Shown here: in pieces, positions 45,524 through 55,959 of the stretch
How positions within the stretch are numbered: the stretch's first letter is position 1
Layout of the letters: every line of letters starts with the position of its first letter
Origin: Streptomyces sp. NBC_01317
GTDB lineage: Bacteria; Actinomycetota; Actinomycetes; Streptomycetales; Streptomycetaceae
NCBI RefSeq assembly: GCF_035961655.1
Contig: NZ_CP108393.1
Span: 1,798,001-1,862,000 of the forward strand
Reading direction: 5' to 3'
Length of the DNA: 64,000 nucleotides
Made by a program: the position numbers and the translations under genes
The notes under the pieces: generated by a model
Databases searched by the model: none
What the model was told of the DNA's origin: nothing
What the model saw: the letters and a program-made list of their open reading frames with translations, nothing else

Positions 45524-45737
45524 TCATGGTGTGGTGTCGGCGTACGCGTGCCAGCGGCGGGCGCGCTGTTGGTGTCGGCGGCGCCAGGTGGACCACCACA
45601 GCAGGTGGTCGCGGTCTCGTCTGGGCGGCGGAAGGACCAAGGCCCGTAGCAGGTGGAGGAGTTCGTGGCTGCTGAGGGGGACGAGGTCGGCCTTGTGGGG
45701 ATCGTCGCGGGTGGTCTGGGTCCACGTGGACGGCGGG
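45524..45737 (-). pseudogene. IS701-type transposase remnant (C-terminal 70 residues)
   Basis: On the minus strand the frame reads LVPLSSHELLHLLRALVLPP, then RDRDHLLWWSTWRRRHQQRA and a stop. This parallels the C-terminus of the intact IS701-family transposase at 54218-55600 (VPLTCPELIRLLRAIVLSPP, RDRDHVLHWTAWRRHHQ). Upstream the gene is missing, so this is a fragment of a related but different copy. Confidence 0.7.
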
Positions 45738-45832
45738 CCGTTCCCTTGTGGCCCCCGGTGCAGCGCGTGGCTGCACCGGGGGCCGATCGCCTTTGGGCGT
45801 CTACTTGATCCGTTTCGGTGCTGGTCCCGGGG

Positions 45833-48800
45833 CTATCGGTCGATGCCGAGGTAGCGGGCGAGGTGGACGATGATTTCTTGGGTGTATGGGGTGAGTCGGT
45901 ACAGCGTTTTGCTGATCAGTTTGGTGGCGGCGGTGGTGAGGTTGGCGAGGCTGGCGGTGTTCGTCGGTACGTTCTTGATGTCGGGTTCGAGGGTTTGGAC
46001 GAGGTCGTAGATGCTGGCGAAGCCTTCGCTCTGCAGGGCTTTGGCGAGGGAGGCGGGGGCGTTGGGGGTGGCGGCGGCGGGGTCGAGGAGGCGGCTGATG
46101 AAGGTGACCCGGTGGAAGACGCGCCAGCAGGGGGGTTTCTGGTCGGCCTGGTGGGCTTGGCGCAGGGCGGCGGCCTGGGGTGAGGTGGCGAGCCAGAGCG
46201 GGTCGATGACCTTGCCGTAGAAGTCCTCGAAGTTGTCCTTGGTGACGTCGAGGTAGAAGGTCATGAAGCGGTAGGCGTCGACCCGGCCGGGGGCGTTGAC
46301 GGGTTGGTTGGTGGTGGGGTCGTAGACGGGGGTTCCGCTGCTGGTGTAGCGCTGGAGGTCCCGGCCGCCGGGGCATTCGACGTCGAGCCCGAACGTCTTG
46401 GTGGAGGTCTTCGACCTGGTGCGGGTGACGCTGCTGCCGCCGGACATGCTGGCCTCGAAGCCCATCTTCGCGCCGCCCGCCGCGCCCTTGAGTTCGAACA
46501 TGGCGCCGCCGCTGATGGTGCCTTTGATGGAGTAGGAGCCGCCGGTGGTCTCGGTGACCGTGTCGGTGGTCTCGTTGGACTCGGCGAAGAAGCCGCCACC
46601 GGCGGTCCAGACGTAGGTGTTGGCGAGGTTGCGCCGGGCGGAGGACTTGCTGGCGATCTCCTTGACCTTCTCGGTAGTCCGGTCGGGGGCGTGGGTTTCG
46701 GTGGAGACCGAGTCGTAGAAGCTCTGCAGCTGTTGGGCCTGGCGTTCGACGCGGCGTTTGAGGGCGTACGCCTCGCGGGGTTTGAAGTAGCTGTACTCGG
46801 CGCCGTCACCGGCGGTGGGGTAGTGGGCGGGGTCGGAGAAGGGGCCGGTGAGGCCGTAGCCGACGAGCCCGTCGAGGGTGCCCTGCTTGGTGTACAGGGG
46901 GTTGATCTGGAATTCGATGATGTTCCAGTCGCGGGGGATGTCGGGGTTGGGCATCATCCGGTAGGCGACGAGCGCGCCGGTGTGTTCGAGGCGCAGGGCG
47001 AAGACGTCGGCGGTTTCGGACTGGACCAGGGCGTAGCCGGTGTTGGCCGGTACCCACCGCTGGCCGGCGGCCGGGTTGAGCGGGTGGTTCGGGTCTTCCC
47101 ACGCGCCGCTGAGCGCGACGGCGCTGGTGCGGGTGGTGTTGCTGCCTTCGGAGACCTCGGCGTCGCTGGTCCAGCCGTTGGAGTAGTCGAGGCCGAATTC
47201 GAGGTTGCCCTCATTGGCGAGTTTGAAGACCGGTTGGGCGGTACCGAAGCCGAGGGGTGCGGTGATGCCGAGGACGTCGGCCGAGACCTCCCAGGAGAAC
47301 TTCATCTTCGCCGAGACGTCCATGCTGGTCTCCCGGCTGGACGACAGGGTGTTGGTGACCTCTTCGGCCTGGACGAAGGAGACCTTGGTGGCGTCGACGT
47401 AGTCGTCGGTACCGGGTCGTTTGACGAGGTTCTCGGAGGGGACCGGGGGTGCTCCCTCGATGTAGCCGACGAGTTGCGGGTCGAACTGGGCCTGGCCGAC
47501 CCAGGTGCTGGCGAGGTTGCCGACCTTGTAGCCGGTCACCAGGTACCAGAGGCCGTCCTGCTGGTAGGTGTAGCAGCGTTTCATCACCCCGCGTACGCCC
47601 CGGTGCGGGACCCGTTGGACGTCGGCGTACTCGACGACCGCCGGTGCGGTGCTGATCAGTTGGTGGAAGGTGGTGCGGATGCCGGTCAGAGCGGAGCGGA
47701 CCTCGGCGGTGTCGGTGGAGATCGGTGCGGTGGACAGCACGACGGTGGGCTCGCCGCCGCTGGTGGTGGTCAGGTTGATCCCGCGCGGTCCGGCGTCGAG
47801 GACCGGGGCGCCGGTGACGGTGGAGGCGGCGTCGAACGGGTAGTAGCAGACCAGGTCTTCGGACTCGCCGCGCAGGCGGGTGAAGACGTTGTCGAGGATC
47901 TGTTCGCCGGTCCTCGCGGTCTGCCACACCCGGATCTCGTCCAGGTTGCCGGCGAAGGCGTCGCGCAGGGTGTTGTCGGTGGTGCTGACGCCGCCGACGG
48001 TGAACTGCTCCGGGCCGTAGCCGGCGGTCACGACGGTGTCGGTGGCCGGGACCGGGTCGGCGGGGGTGGCATCGCCGTCGTGGTAGAGCCGGAACAGGTT
48101 GGCGCCCGGGTCGGGTGTCTTGACCCAGGTGGCGCCGTGCAGGCGGCCGGTGTAGGTGCCGGCGACGTCAGCGGTGGTGTTCCCGGTGTCCTCCGGGAAC
48201 GTCCACTGGGCGACCAGCCCCGGCGTGGCTTCGGTGACCGCCACGCCGATCTTCGCCGCCTCCCGCGCCACGCTCCACAGCCGCACCTCGCTGATCACGC
48301 CGCGCAGCCCGTAGCCGGTCTGGCCGCTGCGGCAGCGGCCGATCTCCAGGACCTGGTCATTGCCCGTCTGCGCCGTGCCGTTGAGAGTGGCGCTGCCCGC
48401 CGCCGCGCCGTTGACGTAGAACTGGATGTCGCAGGCGTTGAAGTTGCTCGGGTTGGGTTTGCGGGTGACCGCGACCCGGGTGAACACGCCGGCCTGAAGT
48501 CTGGTGGTCGAGACGGCAACGCCCGGCTGGGCGGCTGCGGTGTTCTCGTAGGTGAAGGCGAGCGCCCCGTCGGGCTGCACATAGAGGTTGTACGGCACGG
48601 TCCCGCCGGCGCCGTCGGCCAGGCCGCCCTTGCAGACCAGGCCCTGAGTGTCGCCGAGGGTGTCGAGCCGCAGGGAGACCTCGATCGTCACGTCGCCGGT
48701 GAGGTTGAGGGCGTCGGCGCGGCCCGTGTCGAGCCACGCGGCGCCGTCGAAGCGCAGTGCCCAGTCCTGCTCGAATGCCGCCGCGAGGTGGCTCCACTGC

Positions 48801-51800
48801 CCGGCAGGGTAGATGTCGCGGCTGCGGACGAGCTGGTCCCCGACCCCGGCGAGGACCTTGTATCCGGGGAAAGCGGAGCCGACGACCTTGGGGTTCCCGG
48901 CGATTGTCGCGTTGTTGCCCCGCCCGGTCAGGTCCGTGGTCCGCCGGCCGAGGAAGTTCCAGTAACCGAGCAGCCCCGTCTCCCGGCCGGTCAGCCGGCG
49001 GTCCTTGTCCGCCTTCAGCTCCTCCGCGGTTCGGGCGCGCCCCCAGACGCGCACCTCGTCCATATGGGCGTATGCCATGCCGGTGGCGGCTTTGCCGAGC
49101 CAGAGCTTGCCGGTACCTGAGAAGTGGCCGGCCGCGGTGTCGCGAGCGACTTCCACACCGTCCCGGTAGATGATCTGCTGACGGTTGGTGCCCTCACGGT
49201 CGTACACGCAGGCCCAGTGGTGCCAGTTCTGATCGCTGTAGCTGGTCGGGACTTCCACGCTGTCGCCCAAGAAATCCATCATGAAGCCGTTGTTGGCGCG
49301 GAACCCGATGTGCAGGGCCTGGTCCGTTGTGCTTCCGGCGCCGAGGCCGACCATGAAGTCGTTCCGGCCGGTCGCCAGGCGCTTGGCCCAGAACTCCACG
49401 GTGAAGGAGGTGCTGGTCAGGTTGATGCCGGTGCCGCAGTCGAGGAAGTCGTTGCTTCCGTTGAACTCGAGCGCCGAGGGGTAGGGCGCGCTGGAGACGC
49501 CGAGGGTGTACCGGGTGGCAGGGGTGCCGGGCAGGCTGGCGTGCACGATGCGGGTCTGCGGGCCGATGGACCCCGGGTTGGCCCAGGCTTCCAGGGTGAG
49601 GTCGCCGCCCATCGCCGCCCGGGGACGCTGGGCCGCGGGGAGAGCGAGCCGCTTGGTGCCGTCGAAGGCGAACGCTCGCCCGGGGGCGTGGCCCCGCCAC
49701 CTGTTGCCCCGGCCGGCGACAACGTCTGCGGCCGTGCCGTCGGGGACGGTACCGGTGGCGTCACCGGCATCGACGGCGACGATCAGCGAGCCGTTGTCCA
49801 GGCGCTCCCCGAGACGGCCGGCGACGGCGGCGGTGTAGTTGTAGACGACCGTGCGAACCGGCGCGCCCGCCGGGACGGCGGCCGGGTTGACGGTCAGGGT
49901 GAAGGTGGTGGCGCCGACGAGCGCGGCGTCGCGCAGCGTGTGGACGACCCCTGCGACGCTGACCTGGGCGCTCGCGGCCAGCGCCACCGACAGCGGCGCG
50001 GCGAGGGTCACGGTGGCGGCCTGGACCGAGGCGACCGCGCCCAGCGGATCCCCGGTCGGGGTGCCGTTGAGAACGGCCGCGAACAGGTCGGCACGCCGGG
50101 GCACCAGAGCAAACGTCTCGGTGTGGGTAGTGCTGGTGACCGTACGGGTGATCGTCACCGTGCATCGGTCGGCGTCCGGGCCGGCGGAGACGGTGAGGCT
50201 CAGCTCGGGCAGGGCGACCCCGATGTCCCGGCTGGCCAGCGTCAGCCGGCCGGAGGGCAGCGTGATCTGCTTGGTCGCCCGGGAGGCGGTGACGTCGTAG
50301 TACACGGAGAAGAACTGCCCGTCGACACCGCGGAAGTACAGCACCACGTCACCGGTCGCGCTGTCGAGCAGGACCGGGGTGTCCTGGCTCCACGCGAACG
50401 CCAGCACCGCGCCGAAGACGCTCAGCCCGGCACTGTCGACCGAGACCGTCGGCATCGCCAGGGTCACGTCGTCGCCGCCCTGCAACCCGCCGCTGAGCAC
50501 GGCCAACCTCGCCTGCTGGTCGGCCAGCAGCGTCTGGTCCCGGGCCAGTTGCGCCCGCGACTCCTCCTGACTGCTCAGCGCCGCGTTGTAGGGGCCGGCC
50601 ACCGACCCCAACGCTCCCAGCAACTCGCTCGCACGGGGCGAGCGATCGAACGGCGATATCCAGCCTCCCTGGTCGTAGCAGTAGCCGGAGTTCACGAAGC
50701 TCCAGTACCTGTCGTTCCAGTACTGGTACGACGGCTGAAGCTTCCGCGCGGACTGCTCCGCCTCGTCGAGGAGACGTTGGGTCGCGACCATCCTCGCCTG
50801 CGTGGTCGTGACCGCGGTCTGGGCCGCGCTGAGCAGATCCATGTCGCTGGTCGGGTTCGGGCGCCCGATAGTGGACAGCGTCACCGACCGGGGCACCCGC
50901 GCGAGCCGCCCGTCGGCCGCGAGAGCCAGATCGAGGGTTGCGAGCAGCGGGCTCCCGCTCGGGACGGCGGTCTCGACCGTCGGGCACGCCAGCAAAACCC
51001 TCGCCTGCCGCTTGGCCGCGCTCGGCCGGTCGGCGTAACCGGCGGCAGTCTCCTCCTGCTGGAAGTACAACACCGCCGACACCCCGGAAACCAGCGACCG
51101 GCCCGCGAAACCGAACGTCTCCCTCGACAGGCCCGGACTGTCACCCACCGGCGCACCCGAGGTCAGCCACACCGCGCGACCCCGGACGGTTCCGTCGAAC
51201 CCGTTGTCGGTGTGGTCGGCGACGCTGCTCCCACCACCCTCGTCCAAGCGGTAGTAAGTGACCAGCCCCGGCTCGACCCCGGCCAGCCGGCGACGGAAAT
51301 CCCGAGTCAGGTCAGCGGCCGGCCGCGCCTTGCTCCAGACGCGCACCTCGTCGAGGTTCCCCTTGAAGAACTCGGTGGCGCCGGTTCCCGACGGCCGGGC
51401 ACCGACAAACGTCACGACTCCCGAAGGAGCGGAAGGGGTGAACGACATGGGCCCGGAGGCCACCTCGACCCCGTCCACGTACAGCCGGCCCTTGGGTGTC
51501 GTGCCGCTCTCGAACACCGCCGCGACGTGGGTGAAGCGGTTGGTCGACACCGCCGCGTTGGGCGAGGTGACGGTGTTCCCGGCTCCGGGATGGGCCAGCG
51601 CGAGGGCCCCGGAGGCAGTCAGCCGCAGCGTGAACGATCCTGCCTGCGTCCCGTCGCCGGCGGCCACGATCACCCCACCGGCCGTGGCCGGGCTGACCCA
51701 TGCCTCCACCGTGTAGCCACCCTGCAACCGCGTACTCGGCCCGCTTCCCAGGTCGACGTAACCGTCCTGTCCGTTCAGCCCCAGTGCCGCCCCCGCCCGG

Positions 51801-52777
51801 TCGGTCGGCAGCGGAACCGGCACCAGCGGCTTCTTCGTGAACGGATCCACCCCGGGCTCACGCTCCAGCACTGAGGCCGCGTACCGGGGGTCAGAACTGG
51901 TGTAGAACTGGGTGCCCGCGAGGTTGAAGAGCCCGTCGTCGGCCCGCTCGACGTTGAACGAATCAAGCCGGCCCGTCACCTTGTTCACCGCGAACAGCTG
52001 CCACCGCGACACACCGTCGACCTGGGTGGGCAGCAGCATCACCGCGAACTCACCGTCGGCGACGTTGCGGACGAAGGACAGCTGCCGGGTCGGCTCGTAG
52101 AACGGGTCGCCGTCCAGGTCCCTCGTACCGAGCGTGTCACTGCTGGACGCGGGCACGGTCTTGCTCCGGCTGCGCTGGTAGCGCACCTCCAGCACCGGTT
52201 TCACCGTCGCACCCACCTGCACGAACCGGTCGCACAGCATGGTGTTGGTCACCAGAGGCACCTTCGCGCCGGCCGTCCGCGCGTAGTCCGTCCGGGCCGC
52301 GTCCCCGGACGCGCCGCCGCCGGTCAAGCGGAACAACGCGTCCGGATGCGTCTCGTCCACGGACTGGCGGAACAACAGCAGGTACCGGCCGTCGGAGACA
52401 ACCTGGAACGGCGCCTGACCACCCAGCCGAGCCGTCGTGGACAGGAACGGATCCAGATCCTCGGACTGTAACTGCACACCGCCGGACACCTCGGCCCGCC
52501 CACCCGACCGCACCGCCGGCACCTCAACCGTCTCACCATCACCGAAGCCGACCTCGGTCACCTCGGCCGGGAACGTGAGCAGCGGCGGATTGTCGGCCCA
52601 GTACGAACTGTCGATCTCGCCCCGCTCGCGGCTGCCCAGATCCAGGTTCAGCACGCTGTAGTAGATACGCCGGGAGTCGTCCATGGCGAACGCCACCGTC
52701 GCCCCCTGGTGACGCACCATCGTCGTGTACACGTACTTCCTGTCGCTGTACACCCTCACCAGATTCTTGTTCGGCAC
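45833..52777 (-). CDS. Giant 2314-residue protein with several LamG domains
   Basis: Starts at GTG 52777 with GGAGG seven bases upstream. After an N-terminal region rich in beta strands (about 1-330), concanavalin-like LamG/jellyroll domains are visible at about 340-510 (LNGQDGYVDLGSG... GNLDEVRVWSKAR), 1060-1110 (partial), 1120-1280 (LEFNGSNDFLDCGTG... HMDEVRVWGRART) and 1340-1520 (LRFDGAAWLDTGR... ISEVRLWSVAR). A coiled-coil-like helix lies near 650-760. The C-terminal 550 residues contain two Ser/Thr-rich alternating segments flanking Gly/Ala-rich turns (SSSRETSMDVSAKMKFSWEV; ETTDTVTETTGGSYSIKGTI), a pattern seen in beta-pore-forming toxins. No signal peptide is visible. Function unknown; a cell-surface or toxin-like role is inference. 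Confidence 0.8.
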   Translation of the reverse strand: MPNKNLVRVYSDRKYVYTTMVRHQGATVAFAMDDSRRIYYSVLNLDLGSRERGEIDSSYWADNPPLLTFPAEVTEVGFGDGETVEVPAVRSGGRAEVSGGVQLQSEDLDPFLSTTARLGGQAPFQVVSDGRYLLLFRQSVDETHPDALFRLTGGGASGDAARTDYARTAGAKVPLVTNTMLCDRFVQVGATVKPVLEVRYQRSRSKTVPASSSDTLGTRDLDGDPFYEPTRQLSFVRNVADGEFAVMLLPTQVDGVSRWQLFAVNKVTGRLDSFNVERADDGLFNLAGTQFYTSSDPRYAASVLEREPGVDPFTKKPLVPVPLPTDRAGAALGLNGQDGYVDLGSGPSTRLQGGYTVEAWVSPATAGGVIVAAGDGTQAGSFTLRLTASGALALAHPGAGNTVTSPNAAVSTNRFTHVAAVFESGTTPKGRLYVDGVEVASGPMSFTPSAPSGVVTFVGARPSGTGATEFFKGNLDEVRVWSKARPAADLTRDFRRRLAGVEPGLVTYYRLDEGGGSSVADHTDNGFDGTVRGRAVWLTSGAPVGDSPGLSRETFGFAGRSLVSGVSAVLYFQQEETAAGYADRPSAAKRQARVLLACPTVETAVPSGSPLLATLDLALAADGRLARVPRSVTLSTIGRPNPTSDMDLLSAAQTAVTTTQARMVATQRLLDEAEQSARKLQPSYQYWNDRYWSFVNSGYCYDQGGWISPFDRSPRASELLGALGSVAGPYNAALSSQEESRAQLARDQTLLADQQARLAVLSGGLQGGDDVTLAMPTVSVDSAGLSVFGAVLAFAWSQDTPVLLDSATGDVVLYFRGVDGQFFSVYYDVTASRATKQITLPSGRLTLASRDIGVALPELSLTVSAGPDADRCTVTITRTVTSTTHTETFALVPRRADLFAAVLNGTPTGDPLGAVASVQAATVTLAAPLSVALAASAQVSVAGVVHTLRDAALVGATTFTLTVNPAAVPAGAPVRTVVYNYTAAVAGRLGERLDNGSLIVAVDAGDATGTVPDGTAADVVAGRGNRWRGHAPGRAFAFDGTKRLALPAAQRPRAAMGGDLTLEAWANPGSIGPQTRIVHASLPGTPATRYTLGVSSAPYPSALEFNGSNDFLDCGTGINLTSTSFTVEFWAKRLATGRNDFMVGLGAGSTTDQALHIGFRANNGFMMDFLGDSVEVPTSYSDQNWHHWACVYDREGTNRQQIIYRDGVEVARDTAAGHFSGTGKLWLGKAATGMAYAHMDEVRVWGRARTAEELKADKDRRLTGRETGLLGYWNFLGRRTTDLTGRGNNATIAGNPKVVGSAFPGYKVLAGVGDQLVRSRDIYPAGQWSHLAAAFEQDWALRFDGAAWLDTGRADALNLTGDVTIEVSLRLDTLGDTQGLVCKGGLADGAGGTVPYNLYVQPDGALAFTYENTAAAQPGVAVSTTRLQAGVFTRVAVTRKPNPSNFNACDIQFYVNGAAAGSATLNGTAQTGNDQVLEIGRCRSGQTGYGLRGVISEVRLWSVAREAAKIGVAVTEATPGLVAQWTFPEDTGNTTADVAGTYTGRLHGATWVKTPDPGANLFRLYHDGDATPADPVPATDTVVTAGYGPEQFTVGGVSTTDNTLRDAFAGNLDEIRVWQTARTGEQILDNVFTRLRGESEDLVCYYPFDAASTVTGAPVLDAGPRGINLTTTSGGEPTVVLSTAPISTDTAEVRSALTGIRTTFHQLISTAPAVVEYADVQRVPHRGVRGVMKRCYTYQQDGLWYLVTGYKVGNLASTWVGQAQFDPQLVGYIEGAPPVPSENLVKRPGTDDYVDATKVSFVQAEEVTNTLSSSRETSMDVSAKMKFSWEVSADVLGITAPLGFGTAQPVFKLANEGNLEFGLDYSNGWTSDAEVSEGSNTTRTSAVALSGAWEDPNHPLNPAAGQRWVPANTGYALVQSETADVFALRLEHTGALVAYRMMPNPDIPRDWNIIEFQINPLYTKQGTLDGLVGYGLTGPFSDPAHYPTAGDGAEYSYFKPREAYALKRRVERQAQQLQSFYDSVSTETHAPDRTTEKVKEIASKSSARRNLANTYVWTAGGGFFAESNETTDTVTETTGGSYSIKGTISGGAMFELKGAAGGAKMGFEASMSGGSSVTRTRSKTSTKTFGLDVECPGGRDLQRYTSSGTPVYDPTTNQPVNAPGRVDAYRFMTFYLDVTKDNFEDFYGKVIDPLWLATSPQAAALRQAHQADQKPPCWRVFHRVTFISRLLDPAAATPNAPASLAKALQSEGFASIYDLVQTLEPDIKNVPTNTASLANLTTAATKLISKTLYRLTPYTQEIIVHLARYLGIDR

Positions 52778-53718
52778 TCACAACCTCCAACTCGACGGCC
52801 CACGCACGTGGGCATGAGAAACGGCGGGATCAGCTCATGCACTGAACCCTCCTGGCGAAAACCAACTACCTGGGCATCCGAATTGACCATCCGGAACCCG
52901 TGGAGCCGCGACGAAACGACGCCACACATATGAAGCACGTGCGGCGGAAGACTTCTGACCGATCGAGAAAAATTCGGAATCTTGTTCGACGAATCTTGCC
53001 CGGACCAACTGAAAAGCTCCGAAGCAAAGCCCACACGCGCAAAGCGGATCGGCCCGCACTGCGCGGACGACCGTTTAGGTCACTCGGTGAACATCGAATA
53101 CGGCCAGTGGATCAAGAGACATCATGGTCGCCCCCGGGTGGCGACCACAATCGAACACCCGGCTCATTTCTTTGACGGAGGGCAACTTCCGTGAAGAGAG
53201 GCTAAGTCGACCTGTTCGATGTCGTTCGATTTCGATTCGGCACGAAATGACGATACGAGCGGTCGACGGCTCGGGCCGTTGAGCTCTGACGGGTCGCCCC
53301 CTCGCGACTTCTTCGCCGACCATCCCCATAGCCGACCATATTCTCTGCCCCTCCCCCGAGCAGTGTCCCCGATTCTCGGCTGCCGAGTTGCTGTGCGTCA
53401 AGAGGCGGTCGGCTCAGCGTCACAGTCCATTTTTCCCCCGATATTTTATCGCATGGTGCGTCCTTGGTTCGGCGGTGTTGGTTCTCGCCAAGATGCGATG
53501 TTCCGGTTTCATGTCGGTGGAATGGTGTCAGTGACGGCACGTCAGGTGTGGGGGGGTTTGTGCTGGTGGTAGCGAGGTTGGGGGATCGGGTCACTGACAT
53601 GGGGTGGTACATGGGGGTCATGTCGCTGACACGGAGCGGTACACCCCCTTGTGCTCCGCTGTCATGGGAACGGCACTTCTGATCCTTGAGCGGCTGTGTG
53701 GCGGCATCGTGGGCTGGT
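52778..53718. other. Intergenic upstream of the giant gene
   Basis: About 940 bases, AT-richer than the surroundings between 52850 and 53460. It probably contains the promoter of the giant gene. Sequences like TGTCAGTGAC (53527), GTCACTGACATG (53590) and TGTCGCTGACAC (53622) resemble transposon end motifs and precede a transposase remnant. I see no gene. Confidence 0.4.
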
Positions 53719-54139
53719 ATGGAGAACGGTGGCGTTGTTGGTGCGGGCGGCGGACTGCCTGTGGCGTCGCGGGTGGCACTACGTGGTCCGGCGGTCCGGC
53801 GGCTGCTTGCGCTGCAGGTGGGGGGTGAGCTGACGGCAGGCCACGTCGGGGTGGCTGCGGTAGCGCTGGGGGTGGCGGAGCGCACGGTGTGGCAGTGGCT
53901 GGCCGCCGCTACTGAGAGCGATGAGGCCGCGGCTGCCGCTCCGGCGGACCGTAGCCGGGCCGGTGTGAGGTTCACGATCACCTCGGAGGTGCGCGGTCTG
54001 CTGGTGTTGTGGAAGGGGAACGTACGGGCGTCCACCGGGAATTGACGGTCCGGGCGGCCCGCCAGTCCCCGTCCGGTGCAGTGCCGTCGCTGACGACGCT
54101 GCATCGGGCGATCCGTCGTGATCTGTCACGGCAGCCGTA
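53719..54139 (+). pseudogene. N-terminal HTH part of a transposase/integrase, frame-shifted
   Basis: From ATG 53719 the frame encodes a helix-turn-helix region (RGPAVRRLLALQVGGELTAG, VAAVALGVAERTVWQWLAAA) and RFTITSEVRGLLVLWKGNV, then stops at 54045. Continuing in another frame, ELTVRAARQSPSGAVPSLTT and LHRAIRRDLS extend the typical N-terminal part of a Streptomyces DDE recombinase up to about 54139. The catalytic domain is absent; the IS701 element follows directly. Confidence 0.6.
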
Positions 54140-54217
54140 GTTCCGGCGTCTGGGCTGGTCAGCGCGCTGAGGGGCTGGGTGCGGGCATGGGTGCGGCCAC
54201 CGCGATCATGAACGTTT

Positions 54218-55600
54218 GTGACGACGTATCAAGAGACGGTGGCCGCGGAGGCCACGATAGCCGAGCAGGCGTGGGCCGAGACGTTCGGGAGGGCGATGGC
54301 TGCGGTCGCGGGCTGTTTCGCGCGGCGCGAGACGCGAGCGACTATGGCGGAGCTGGTCGCGGGGCTGCTGATGGAGGTGGACACGCGCAACTGCTGGACG
54401 CTCGGGCAGGCGCTGGGGCACCCGGGTCCGCACCGGCTGCAGCACCTGCTCTCCCGGGCCCGGTTCGACCACGAACGGGCACGGGAGGAGATCGCCCGCC
54501 TGGTGGCCGGTGAACTCGCGGGCCAGGAAGTGGTGTTGGTGGCCGACGAGACAGGGGATGCGAAGTCCTCCACAGACTGCGTGGGGGCCGGCCCGCAGTA
54601 CTCCGGTGCGCTCGGCGGCGTCGGCCTGTGCCGGGTGGCGGTGCATCTGGCGGCGGTCACCGCAACCATGAAGGTGATCGTGGACCGGGCCCTGTACCTC
54701 CCGGCGGACTGGGCCGCGGACGAGGAGCGCCGCGAGGTGGCCGGGGTCCCGGAGGAGGTCGTGTTCGCGACGAAACCACAGCAGGCGCTGTCCATGGTGA
54801 CCGGCGTGCTCGCGTCCGGTCTCGATGCCCGATGGTTCGCAGGCGACGAGGTGTACTGCGGTCGTGAACTGCGCCGGGGAATAAGGGCGTTGGGCCTGGG
54901 CTACACAGTCGGTATCGCCGCGACCTACCAGGTCACCGACGGGGCCGGCCACCGGTGGGAGGCCCGCAAGCTGATCAACAAGGTGCGGCCCGAGCAATGG
55001 CTGCGCCGGCGGACAGGGCACGGCGCGAAGGGCACCCGCGAGTACGACTGGGCCTGGCTCGAGGTCCGCCCCGACGACACTCCCGGCGGGAACGGGAACG
55101 GGAACGGAAACGGGAACGCGGCTGGGGCTGGGGCTGGGGCTGGCACGAGTGTGCTGGTCGCACGGCGGCACCGCTACACCGGCGAGGTGTCCTACTTCCG
55201 CTGCTGGGCACCCGGCGACGTCCCGCTCGGCACGCTGGTGGAAGTGATCTGCCGGAGGTGGCGGATCGAGGAGACCTTCCAACTCGCCAAGGGCTTCACC
55301 GGACTCGACCAGGGCCAGGTGACCTGCTGGAACTCCTGGATGCGCTGGTCACTGTTCTCCCTGATCGCCGCCGCCGTCCTCGCCCTCACGGCCGCAGCTG
55401 TCCATGATGGCTCCGAGCGGCAGCCCGGACTCGTCCCGCTGACCTGTCCCGAGCTCATCCGTCTCCTGCGGGCCATCGTGCTGTCACCACCCGCCCGCGA
55501 CCGTGACCACGTCCTGCACTGGACCGCCTGGAGACGCCATCACCAAGCCGTCGCAACCGCCTGCCACCAGCAACGACACCGCCGCCACGACCAGCCGTGA
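54218..55600 (+). mobile_element. IS701-family transposase gene, apparently intact
   Basis: 460 residues from GTG 54218. DDE residues: Asp110 in VLVADETGDAKSS, second Asp in WFAGDEVYCGREL, and Glu in RRWRIEETFQLAKGFTGLD. Length and motifs fit IS701-type transposases of Streptomyces. An unusual low-complexity insert of alternating Gly-Asn then Ala-Gly (about residues 290-307) lies between the second Asp and the Glu, encoded by GGGAAC and GGGGCT repeats at 55086-55142. I could not identify terminal inverted repeats with confidence, so only the gene is marked. Confidence 0.85.
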
Positions 55601-55656
55601 TCAAGAACTACAGCTGCCGTGTCAGAGGCCCTTTCCGAGGCAAAGCCGCAGGTGGC

Positions 55657-55690
55657 GGCAGACGAGTCGGGCTGTACGCCGGGTTCTGTC
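55657..55690 (-). other. 3' fragment of rnpB (RNase P RNA gene); probable attachment site
   Basis: Read on the minus strand the sequence is GACAGAACCCGGCGTACAGC followed by CCGACTCGTCTGCC, which I recognise as the 3' end of Streptomyces rnpB, including the conserved ACAGAACCCGG. The rest of the RNA gene is not present to the right. The fragment lies 36 bases from the stop of an excisionase-like gene and 0.7 kb from a tyrosine integrase, the layout of an integrated element that uses the 3' end of an RNA gene. By orientation the element would extend rightward from here. Confidence 0.75.
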
Positions 55691-55725
55691 GCCCTCCCTG
55701 TAGGCGTACAGGCGTCGTCGTCGAT

Positions 55726-55959
55726 TCAGACCTCGCGATCCACCGCCCGAGCTTCCAGCCATGCCTCTACCTCCGGCCAGCGGTAGCGCAAATGGCGACC
55801 TACCTTGTGGGCTCGCGGACCTTGGTGTCGGTGATTCCATATGTAGACCGTGTTCAGTGGCACGCCCAGGAAGTCGGCCAGTTCCCTAGCACTCAGCAAC
55901 GGACAACGGCTCCCCGCGCCACTGGAGGCTTCTGTCGCACTGGCGGTGGTTCGACGCAT
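55726..55959 (-). CDS. Excisionase-like MerR-type HTH protein
   Basis: 77 residues from ATG 55959, preceded by CTGGAGTCCCT. The core LSARELADFLGVPLNTVYIW followed by GPRAHKVGRHLRYRWPEVEAW is the typical helix-turn-helix of Streptomyces element excisionases. It is divergent from the integrase and adjacent to the rnpB fragment. It should steer the integrase toward excision. Confidence 0.85.
   Translation of the reverse strand: MRRTTASATEASSGAGSRCPLLSARELADFLGVPLNTVYIWNHRHQGPRAHKVGRHLRYRWPEVEAWLEARAVDREV

Noticed and set aside
46304..51874. Two long plus-strand frames (938 and 916 residues) opposite the giant LamG gene
   Set aside because: Composition is Gly/Val/Asp-rich antisense translation without recognisable domains; the minus strand has conserved LamG motifs.
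53202..54104. 300-residue minus-strand frame before the giant gene
   Set aside because: Low-complexity Ala/Ser/Pro/Arg translation opposite a transposase remnant with HTH sequence on the plus strand.
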